Position numbers and translations under genes: made by a program
Origin: Strigamia acuminata
Lineage: Eukaryota > Arthropoda > Chilopoda > Geophilomorpha > Linotaeniidae
Reading direction: 5' to 3'
Length of the DNA stretch: 64,000 bases
NCBI GenBank assembly: GCA_949358305.1
Contig: OX442321.1
Coordinates: 6,783,605-6,847,604 of the forward strand
Shown: one piece after another, positions 24,200 through 32,159 of the stretch
Numbering within the stretch: position 1 is the stretch's first letter
How the letters are laid out: each line of letters starts with the position of its first letter
The notes under the pieces: generated by a model
Database searches by the model: none
Told to the model about the DNA's origin: nothing
The model's input: the letters and a program-made list of their open reading frames with translations, nothing else

Positions 24200-27100
24200 T
24201 GGGTCGGCCACAAAGAAGATGTCACCATCAACAAGGAAGATGTTGTCATCCAAAGAAGAAAAGAAAAAGTAGAAAAGAAAAGATAATCGTAGTCGAAATG
24301 AACATTTCAGAATCTCTATTGGAAATTCCAGTAATAGTGAACAACATGGAAGTCAAGGCAGTTATGGACACTGGAGGAAAACGCAACGTTATCAGCGAAG
24401 AGCTTGCTGAAGCTTTACAGTTGAAGTACCCGCCAAGCCCAAATATACGATTACAAGGGGTAAGCGGAGAACTTGTGACTCCAATAGGAAAAACCAAGAT
24501 GAACATTACAATTGGTGAATTAACATACAGGATCGAGGTCCTGATTGTTAAAGGATTTCATTATGAATTACTGCTAAGTGACCCATTCATGCTGTTCGCG
24601 AAGTGTGTGTTAGACTACGACAAACAAAAAATCTTTGTGGGCCGAACTAGTGGAAAGGAAGTGTCATTTCCAATGAATAAAACTTTTGTTGATCAGAATT
24701 ATGTTGCGAGGGTAATGAAGAATATCACAATTCCACCAATGCATGAGTGCATTGTTCCCATCTATTTGAATAAAGCAATAACATTGGACATGTTTGTGCA
24801 ACCATTGCATAATGTTACTGATAGATTTGCTGTGATAGGTTGTAAAACTTTGACAGATTTCAAGAACGGAAAAGGCATCATTCGAGTGGCTAACCCAACC
24901 AAGAAGACAGTCTTTCTGAAGGAGAAGTCAGCGATCGCAAAAGCTTATTATGTGGTTGATGTTGGGGTGTTTGATGAAAAACAGGTACACTGTTTTGACT
25001 TTGACTCCTCAATAGCAAAAGACAAAATGAATAAAGACCAACAAGAGCAAATGCGACAACTTCTTCAAAAGAATCAAGACAGATTTGCTGTTTCTGATAA
25101 GGATTTGGGAAGAGTTCAAGTGTATAAGCATAAAATCGATACTGGAGACCATGACCCAATACATTTGCAACCGTATCGTCGTTCTATGAAGGAAAAAGAA
25201 GTCGAAGCAGAGGAAACAAAGAAATTGCTTGATATGGGAGTGATAAGGGAATCAGAAAGTCCCTGGAGCGCGCCTGTATTGCTAATAAAGAAAAGAGATG
25301 GTAAGTGGAGATTTTGTGTCGACTGGAGACGTTTGAATGCGATAACAAAGAAAATGGTGTACCCATTGCCAAGAATAGATGACACTTTAGATCAGTTGGC
25401 AGGTGCACAGTTCTTCTCCATGATGGATCTTATTCAAGGATATTATCAAGTCGAGATAGATGAACAAGATCGTGAAAAAACAGCGTTTACCACTTCAAGC
25501 GGACATTTTGAGTTTAACGTCCTAGGAATGGGATTATGCAATAGTCCAGCAGCTTTTCAAAAGTTAATGAATAAAGTTTTAGGCAACCTCCTAGGCAAAG
25601 TTTGTATAGCGTACATTGACGACCTTATCATTTTCTCTAAAACATTCGATCAGCATTTGAAAGATCTAGACAACGTTTTCGACAAGCTTAGACAATCTAA
25701 CTTAAAGGTGAAGTTGAGCAAGTGCACATTTGGGACGAACACCATCAAGTATTTGGGACATGTCGTGGACTCTGAGGGTATATCACCAGACCCTAGGAAC
25801 TTGGAATCCGTCGCGAAGTTTCCAGTTCCTACTAACCTCAAACTTCTTCGAGGATTCATAGGGCTCTGTTCGTATTACAGGAAGTTCATTCCAAGTTTTG
25901 CGGACATATCCAAGCCCTTAGTCAATTTGACGAAGAAGGACGAGAAATTTGATTGGGGCCCACCGCATGACAAGGCCTTCAAAACATTGAGGACCGCCCT
26001 TATTACCGTGCCAGTGCTTGCGCACCCTAATTTCGAAGAACCCTTCATGGTATCGACAGACGCGAGCGCATATGGTCTTGGAGCAGTGTTGAAACAGAAG
26101 ATAAACAAACAAGAACATGTGATAGCTTATGCCAGCAGACTTCTCAGCCAAGCAGAACAGAATTACACAGCCACAGAAAGGGAATGTCTGGCTATTCTGT
26201 TTGGAATTGAAAAGTACCGACCTTATCTGTATGGTAAGAAGTTCCAGATAATTACAGACCATTCGGCACTCCAATGGCTAAAATCAGTCAAAAACCCCAA
26301 TGGCAGACTAGCTAGATGGAGCTTACAGCTAGTAGACTTTGATTTCGATGTGATCTACAAGAGCGGAAAAGCGCACAAAGATGCCGACGCCTTGAGCAGA
26401 ATTCCAGAGGATTTAAGCGAGGAAGAAAACGAAATAGTTCCCTCACTTTTACTCGAACAGCTCGACCTTCCTGCTGAGCAGCGTAAGGACAAGAAGCTAC
26501 TGGAATTGATCACCGCAATGAATCAAGTAGAGCAACTTCCGAAGAAGAGAAGACGTCCTCTAAAGCAGTTCGTCCTTCTCGACAATGTGTTGTTTAGGAA
26601 GAAAAATTCTTTGAATTCCCTAGACACGGAAGTAAATCTGTTATATGTTCCGCAGCATTTGAAAACTGCAGTTCTTGAAGAAATGCATGACGGACTGACG
26701 GGTGCTCACTTGGGCCTAAACAAAACGTGGAAGAGAATGAGAACAAGATTCTTCTGGCCCCGGATATATAAAGACGTTAGAAATTACGTACTTTCTTGTC
26801 CACATTGCGCGAGCTCGAAATCAATGACGACAGCGCCAAAAGGTTTAATGCAGCCGTGGTCTACGATATCTAAGCCTTTCGAGAGGATTGGAATCGATAC
26901 ACTGGGAAGTTTTCCAACCTCCGACAAGGGCAACAAGTATGTTTTCGTAATGACAGATTATTTGTCGCGGACAGTGATTGCTAGAGCAGCTCCAGCATCA
27001 ACAGCGTTGGAAGCAGCTAGAACCTTGCTTTATGAGTTAATGTTGAAGGAAGGCAGTCCGAGAGAAATCCTGAGCGATAAAGGCACAGAATACAGAAACA

Positions 27101-28143
27101 AAATGGTGGAAGAAGTATCAAATATGTTTAAAGCCCTACACAAAACCACTTCAGGGTACCATCCAAGGACCAATGGTCTTACAGAAAGATTCAATGCGAC
27201 GTTTGCAAAAATGTTGCAGATTTATGTTGATAAGGACCAGAGGGACTGGGATGATTTTTTGCCATTTTTGCTTTTCTCATATAATACCGGTGTGCATGAA
27301 ACGACTGGATATACACCTTATTATCTTTTGAAAGGATATGAAGTTGATTTGAACGTGGACGTAAACCTCAACTTACCTCAAAAAGAATTCACCTTGCGAA
27401 CCTCGAAATTCATCAGAGAAGCTAGGAAAATAGCAAATGAAAGGTTGGAGTGGCAAGGAGAAAAAAGCAGAAAAAGATTCGATCAAGGCCGAGTTCATGT
27501 GGAATTTGACCCAGGAGAATTAGTATATCTCAAAACACCCAATAGAAAAGTTGGGTTGAGTGAAAAACTCCTACCACAGTTCTCAGGCCCATATGAAATA
27601 GTAAGAAGAACCGCGCCAAATGACTATGAAATTAGAAGTTCAAATGGAAAGAAAACAGATATTGTTAATATTGAACGATTAAAACCGTATAAACCCAGAG
27701 AAGAAATTCCAGCGGAAATATTAGAAGAGTTGACAGCTAAAAAAGTCACATTTGCTGATGAAACTGCAACACAAAGTGAGAAACAACAAGAAATTGAAGA
27801 AAACACATCAATTTCGCCAATTCCGATCGCTAAAGAACGATTTATTAGCGATGACGATCAAATTTCGTTAAAAACACTCTTTGAACCTGAAGAAAATACA
27901 ACAAAAGTGTCAAATTTCCCAATTCCAAGCGAAAAAGAGCGATTAAAAGCGCTCTATGGACCGAAAGAAATCATGGAAAGATGGCAAAACGAAGACGAAC
28001 GGAAAAACAAAGAAAAACAATTGCGAAAATCGCCGACAGGTGTCGCTGACGCAGTCGATGACGCGTCGCCGCCTGAAATCGAGAGTTTCCGGTCACGTCG
28101 CCTTCGCAAACAGGCTCGTCGTGACTACAGTGGATTGTGTTAA
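24199..28143 (+). CDS. pol: Gypsy-1 Pol polyprotein (PR-RT-RH-IN)
   Basis: About 1314 codons, enough for protease, reverse transcriptase, RNase H and integrase. Approximate residues: aspartic protease AVMDTGG at 55-60; RT with VDWRRLNAI near 375 and YIDDLIIFS near 472; RNase H STDASAYGLG near 620, with TERECLAI and DHSALQW; integrase HHCC zinc region (HLGLNK...CPHCASSK) near 835-875; catalytic Asp in GIDTLG near 900, SDKGTE near 959 and TERFN near 995. A short basic and acidic tail extends past integrase. No ATG occurs at the start (first ATG at 24298), so expression as Gag-Pol by -1 frameshifting is likely. No internal stop breaks the frame. Confidence 0.94.
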   Translation: MGRPQRRCHHQQGRCCHPKKKRKSRKEKIIVVEMNISESLLEIPVIVNNMEVKAVMDTGGKRNVISEELAEALQLKYPPSPNIRLQGVSGELVTPIGKTKMNITIGELTYRIEVLIVKGFHYELLLSDPFMLFAKCVLDYDKQKIFVGRTSGKEVSFPMNKTFVDQNYVARVMKNITIPPMHECIVPIYLNKAITLDMFVQPLHNVTDRFAVIGCKTLTDFKNGKGIIRVANPTKKTVFLKEKSAIAKAYYVVDVGVFDEKQVHCFDFDSSIAKDKMNKDQQEQMRQLLQKNQDRFAVSDKDLGRVQVYKHKIDTGDHDPIHLQPYRRSMKEKEVEAEETKKLLDMGVIRESESPWSAPVLLIKKRDGKWRFCVDWRRLNAITKKMVYPLPRIDDTLDQLAGAQFFSMMDLIQGYYQVEIDEQDREKTAFTTSSGHFEFNVLGMGLCNSPAAFQKLMNKVLGNLLGKVCIAYIDDLIIFSKTFDQHLKDLDNVFDKLRQSNLKVKLSKCTFGTNTIKYLGHVVDSEGISPDPRNLESVAKFPVPTNLKLLRGFIGLCSYYRKFIPSFADISKPLVNLTKKDEKFDWGPPHDKAFKTLRTALITVPVLAHPNFEEPFMVSTDASAYGLGAVLKQKINKQEHVIAYASRLLSQAEQNYTATERECLAILFGIEKYRPYLYGKKFQIITDHSALQWLKSVKNPNGRLARWSLQLVDFDFDVIYKSGKAHKDADALSRIPEDLSEEENEIVPSLLLEQLDLPAEQRKDKKLLELITAMNQVEQLPKKRRRPLKQFVLLDNVLFRKKNSLNSLDTEVNLLYVPQHLKTAVLEEMHDGLTGAHLGLNKTWKRMRTRFFWPRIYKDVRNYVLSCPHCASSKSMTTAPKGLMQPWSTISKPFERIGIDTLGSFPTSDKGNKYVFVMTDYLSRTVIARAAPASTALEAARTLLYELMLKEGSPREILSDKGTEYRNKMVEEVSNMFKALHKTTSGYHPRTNGLTERFNATFAKMLQIYVDKDQRDWDDFLPFLLFSYNTGVHETTGYTPYYLLKGYEVDLNVDVNLNLPQKEFTLRTSKFIREARKIANERLEWQGEKSRKRFDQGRVHVEFDPGELVYLKTPNRKVGLSEKLLPQFSGPYEIVRRTAPNDYEIRSSNGKKTDIVNIERLKPYKPREEIPAEILEELTAKKVTFADETATQSEKQQEIEENTSISPIPIAKERFISDDDQISLKTLFEPEENTTKVSNFPIPSEKERLKALYGPKEIMERWQNEDERKNKEKQLRKSPTGVADAVDDASPPEIESFRSRRLRKQARRDYSGLC

Positions 28144-28557
28144 GGTTTTCTGAGACGAACCGGGTTTACTGTGTGACTCAAAGAAACCTAAAGCATTAAT
28201 AACAGCAGCAGTTGATTTGTGTGTGATTCCGTAAGTGAAAAGAGTGGATTTTGAACGAATTTGGCGAACAAATAGCTTGAAAACGAAACGAATCTATCGC
28301 GAATTTTGTGAGAAAATAACATCGCGAAATGGAAATTTAGGCTTAAATAATTGTGTTAAATCTTCAAAATGAAATTTTAGTGTGTGCATATATTATCAAG
28401 TGACTAATTAGTTGAAGAATTGTTAAATTTAGTGTAATTTAGTGCAACATGAAATGTTAAATGAAATAGTGAATGGAAATTGGAATAATTTTGTGAATAT
28501 TTTGAATTAATGAATTAATTTATTTTTTTTCTTTACAAACAATATATTAGAATCCGA
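28144..28557 (+). other. Gypsy-1 pol-ORF3 spacer with likely 3' splice site
   Basis: An AT-rich non-coding stretch lies between the pol stop and ORF3. It ends with a pyrimidine-rich tract (TTTTTTTTCTTTAC) and ATATTAG at 28545-28551, seven bases before the ORF3 ATG. That arrangement suggests ORF3 is translated from a spliced subgenomic RNA, as env is in errantiviruses. The matching donor was not identified. Confidence 0.55.
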
Positions 28558-29925
28558 ATGGACGAAATGGCAAGCAAATTTGATCGGATGGATGTGCGTA
28601 GTGACAGCGATACGGATTCGGTTTGCTCGATGCAAGTGGGCGATCTTTTGGAACGTCAACTTAAGAAAGGCGATGACTTGGAAATTTATCTAGCAAATAA
28701 GCCGAGCACAAGTAAAACTTTGGACGAATTGGTTAACTGCCCACGCCCGTTTACAGAAGGAAAACAGAAGGCGGAGGAAGATAAAAAGAAATATGCAGGA
28801 CCATTAACAAAGGGTGAAGAAGGCTTATTGCGTCGTCGTCGTAAGAATCGACAATTGAAACGAGATAAGAAAGCACAAAAGAAGAAAGTGTTTGATGAGC
28901 AATCGAAAAGGATCCGGGAAGAAGAAATGCGTCACACCGTTGATCGAAACAAACGCCGATTAAACGATTTGCGAATGGAGCACCGGAATATGGTCAACGC
29001 CATTAGAGCCAGGAAATTAAAAGGAGTGATGGGATTGCCCGACTATCAGTTGTGGAGAACAGGGGCGAATGCTTTGCTGATCCAGGAGGCGAAGATAAGA
29101 AAAAACATTTTAAAAGCCATCGCCCTAGCGAGAAGAGAGTCCTTCCAGGACCCTAGTGTAGTATTTCCTACTCCTATACGGGTATACCGTGTGGAGTTGG
29201 ACGCTGCACGACAGGTCCAGGCTCTCGGACTTGCATTAGATTATAGTAATGCGCCAAAATACGACTTAGCATTCGACGCCGTAGGTTGTCCGCCGATTAA
29301 AGTCATGAACTATCAGATGGCAGCATTAGGCGACCTAACGCCGGGACGACAGAGCTGGACGTATGACAGCGTCGTTGATCACTACCTCCAACTGTTAGAA
29401 GAACGATACCCGATATTGGCACCAATTCAATCTGAGTGGGTATACAAAATGGTGGACCCAGCTAAACGAAAGGAAGCGATCTATTGGCTAATGAGGAGAC
29501 TTCCAAGTGCTCAAAAGAAGATTTGGGTGTTCCCAGTTCCTATTGAAGAGCATTGGCAGCTTTTCATAGTGGATTGGCGGAAAAAGCCAACCCAATACGT
29601 GCTTTATGACCCAAGCGGACCAATAGAGCGCACATATCCAAAGTGGGAATCTTTAAGATACTCGTTGATGGATGCAGGAGTAAAGTTTCCAAACAAGTTC
29701 ATACGTTGGGACCCGCCACGTATGCACCAATTGGATAATGACAGCTGTGGCCCAACCATACTCTACTTCACTAGAAGATATGTTGAAGACCGTGACTTAA
29801 TGCAGTTTGGGGAGCCGTGCGAGTTACGCTTACGATTTGTGTATGAGATTGCAAATCGTGAAATTCTCCCATTCGAGTTGATCAAAGAAGAGGATAAGAA
29901 AGATCAAGCGGAAGGAGGAGAGTGA
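28558..29925 (+). CDS. Gypsy-1 ORF3: Ulp1/C48-like cysteine protease in the env position
   Basis: A 455-residue frame with a clear ATG, in the slot where env would sit, but with no signal peptide or membrane segment. Residues 1-165 are charged, with a very basic stretch (LLRRRRKNRQLKRDKKAQKK, about 98-117) likely to be nuclear-targeting or nucleic-acid binding. Residues about 265-425 follow the Ulp1/SENP (peptidase C48) pattern. A helix SWTYDSVVDHYLQLL is followed by WVFPVPIEEHWQLFIVDW with His332-Trp333, then VLYDPSG with Asp351, then HQLDNDSCGP with Gln391 and Cys397. The Gln-to-Cys spacing of six and the His-Asp-Gln-Cys order match the family. The usual activity is removal of SUMO or similar modifiers, or polyprotein cleavage. 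Which applies here is unknown. Confidence 0.85.
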   Translation: MDEMASKFDRMDVRSDSDTDSVCSMQVGDLLERQLKKGDDLEIYLANKPSTSKTLDELVNCPRPFTEGKQKAEEDKKKYAGPLTKGEEGLLRRRRKNRQLKRDKKAQKKKVFDEQSKRIREEEMRHTVDRNKRRLNDLRMEHRNMVNAIRARKLKGVMGLPDYQLWRTGANALLIQEAKIRKNILKAIALARRESFQDPSVVFPTPIRVYRVELDAARQVQALGLALDYSNAPKYDLAFDAVGCPPIKVMNYQMAALGDLTPGRQSWTYDSVVDHYLQLLEERYPILAPIQSEWVYKMVDPAKRKEAIYWLMRRLPSAQKKIWVFPVPIEEHWQLFIVDWRKKPTQYVLYDPSGPIERTYPKWESLRYSLMDAGVKFPNKFIRWDPPRMHQLDNDSCGPTILYFTRRYVEDRDLMQFGEPCELRLRFVYEIANREILPFELIKEEDKKDQAEGGE

Positions 29926-30315
29926 AGTGAACTTTAACTTTCTTTAAGTGAATAAGTGTAAAATCAACACGAACTTTGAACATTTTTTTTTGTGTGTGTT
30001 TTTTTTATTTTATAGAAAATTGAAAACTGAAAAAAAGTAATATAAAAATAAAAAACCAAAAAGTGTTAATTTTATTTAATTTTAAACTTTGAATATTGTT
30101 TCCAATGTAAAAGTGTAATAAAAAGTGACTATGACATTTATAAACATTGAAAAGTGTATCATATTATATTTTTGTAAAAATAAGGATGATGAAAAGAGAT
30201 TCTCAAAATTGTAAAATTGAGTTTATGATTTGAATTTTTTTTAATGTGAAAGGAGATGCGTTAGTTAGAACAATTCATTGTTTTTCGAGAGACCGAAAAA
30301 ATTAAAGGGGGGGGC
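29926..30315 (+). other. Gypsy-1 3' untranslated region and polypurine tract
   Basis: AT-rich and non-coding. A polypurine tract, AAAGGGGGGGG, occupies about 30304-30314 directly before the 3' LTR at 30316 and would prime plus-strand synthesis. Confidence 0.85.
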
Positions 30316-30816
30316 TGTTACGCGGTAGAGCCGTACCGTGTATCGGCTGGCTCTGCTCGCTCTGTTTAGGCATTTAATACAATGAATTCTCACTAGACGG
30401 CGCTGTGCACCTAATTAGATGCACAGACCGTTCAACTTAGTTGATAGGGGGAATAGGAGTTTACTTAGTGAGTTGATTAAGCCAGAGAGCTCAGATCTCT
30501 TTTGATTCTCAAACTGTTACCTTCACCTACTACTGCCAGCCGGTTGACGGTCAGGCAGGACTAGGTTTCTTAAAATGAATTGAATTGACAACAGCATCAT
30601 CCTTATTTACTTATTTGATTTGAATGAACCATTTATGTGTTTTTAGATTAATAAATGAACAAATGTAATAAGAGCTGATGACCGAACATTTACATTAGTA
30701 AATGTCCGACTTTGAATAATAAAGCCAATAGGCGTTTTACATATAAAACCCTGTGTCATTCTTGATTAAATTCATGTCACGTAGGACTAAATCAATCCCC
30801 ATTTAGCCACGTAACA
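30316..30816 (+). repeat. Gypsy-1 3' LTR
   Basis: 501 bp, same ends and length as the 5' LTR, with a single visible base difference near 30788. It is followed by the ATAT target duplication. Confidence 0.95.
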
Positions 30817-30852
30817 ATATGTTAAAGAATATTTTTATTTCTACATTAATAG

Positions 30853-31672
30853 AATGCAGAAGAAGAACCGTGGAAAAGTGGATGGGAAAAAATAATGCAA
30901 AACCAACCCACATCTATGGTAAACACCAACCTGGAAGGGATTGACACGGCTTATTCAACAAAGGCAGCCTTTATTACAACTTTAGAAAATGTACAAACGA
31001 TAACCAAAAACTGCAGTTTTAATTTTGCGCCTGGTTTCTTTGGCAAGTTAACTGACTCAATCTCTTACTCTCTCGATTTTCCACACACCGAAACATTTAA
31101 CCGAAGGTTAATGGATAAATGCAAATTAAATTAAAATACAACAATAGAAGTAGTGCTATATATACTCTTTCCGCACTCAAGATTAACCCTGGAAGCTGGG
31201 CTCCCATTGGCCGAGCTATTTCACTAGTGTAGCAGTAGTTGCATTGCAGTTATAAGTAGGCCCAATGGGAGCCCAGCTTCCAGGGTCAATCTTGAGTGCG
31301 GAAAGAGTATAGTCGTAAGAAAAGCCGTCATAAACGGAATCTAGTGTCTGAATTTGGCATTAAGATACCGGACAGAGACATACAGTACTTTTCTACTTTT
31401 GTAAAATGTAATTCACTGTGTCGTATTATACAGTAATTTGTTTTGTTCACAGAATAATCCAGATGGGAGAAGCCGGAATATTATATAAATTAGCTCGGCG
31501 CTATTACATCGGTGAAACATTATGTTCGACGTCAGGGACGTTTAAACCAGTTAAGCTGCATTCAGTCGTCAGTATAGTTCTCGTATGCACAGCAGGACTG
31601 ATGTTATCATTAATAGTTTGCTTAGTAGAAATACTGGTAACTAAAATTTCTGAGTTATTCGTCCACGGTTGA
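30853..31672 (+). pseudogene. Ionotropic receptor, 3' half (S2, M4), same gene as 20393-21419
   Basis: Exon 6 (30853-31106) resumes in phase 0 after the intron that holds Gypsy-1 and encodes the S2 lobe (NAEEEPWKSGWEKIMQ to DFPHTETFNR). The last exon (31453-31672) is entered in phase 2 and carries RIIQMGEAGILYKLARR, then a hydrophobic M4 helix (VVSIVLVCTAGLMLSLIVCL), ending at TGA 31670. The sixth intron (31107-31452) contains a foldback MITE. These exons have no stop, but the gene has a nonsense codon upstream at 21058, so the receptor is broken unless that codon is read through. Exon phases match those of the three minus-strand IRs facing it. Confidence 0.83.
31163..31309. mobile_element. 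TA-flanked foldback MITE (copy 1) in an IR intron
   Basis: 147 bp, flanked by TA (31161-31162 and 31310-31311). The ends are inverted repeats of about 48 bp beginning TACTCTTTCCGCACTCAAGA, with ATTGGCC at the inner edge. The TA duplication suggests mobilisation by a Tc1/mariner-type transposase. There is no coding capacity. Confidence 0.88.
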
Positions 31673-31711
31673 CCGAGTGAAAACCAATCGGATCAAGAAA
31701 CGAGTGTTCTA

Positions 31712-32136
31712 TACTCTTGTTCGACTCAAGAGGGTGCCCTTCTCCCATTGGCCGAGCCGTATTACTCCTACCTCAAGTTTTTATTACTACCACTAGAAGA
31801 AGTAGATTTTATTTTTATTATCATTTGTGATTGCTATAACCATTTAGGTTAATATAATTTTGATTATTTGTATCCATAAATGTTACTTCCTTTGAAGAAA
31901 TAAAGTTATATGAACATATAAATCAAAAACTCATTTTGGTTCTGTTTATCGGTTTTTTGGTCTGGACCGAACACATTTTTTGAATTATTTATTGGATGCT
32001 TTTTCTGAAATAACAAACAAAATGTCTGCACATTGGAATGCATTTCTGGTGTTTGGGTCTACATTTTTGGATCACTACACCAGTGATACGGCTCAGCCAA
32101 TGGGAGAAGGGCACCCTCTTGAGTCGAACAAGAGTA
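31712..32136. mobile_element. TA-flanked foldback MITE (copy 2) between the convergent IRs
   Basis: 425 bp, flanked by TA (31710-31711 and 32137-32138). Inverted repeats of about 50 bp start TACTCTTGTTCGACTCAAGA and end inside ATTGGCCGAGCCG. The empty site is visible in the two paralogous modules: GAGTGTTCTACC near 39222 and near 60641 has a single TA at this point. Insertion therefore followed the module duplication. Confidence 0.93.
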
Positions 32137-32159
32137 TACCAATCGTGCTTGAGGTTGTG

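Larger units (their letters stand above)
21825..30816 (+). mobile_element. Gypsy-1: Ty3/Gypsy LTR retrotransposon with a C48 protease ORF
   Basis: An 8992-bp element bounded by 501-bp LTRs (TGTTAC...GTAACA) and a 4-bp target duplication ATAT (21821-21824 and 30817-30820). The order is LTR, primer-binding site, gag, pol (protease, RT, RNase H, integrase), ORF3 with a Ulp1-like protease domain, polypurine tract, LTR. Integrase lies after RNase H, as in Ty3/Gypsy. By eye the LTRs differ at one base, so the insertion is recent. It sits in an intron of the plus-strand IR in the same orientation. All three ORFs are open, so the copy may be functional. Confidence 0.93.

Noticed and set aside
28558-29925. 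Envelope protein for Gypsy-1 ORF3
   Set aside because: It has no hydrophobic segments. The C48 catalytic pattern explains the conserved-looking C-terminal half.
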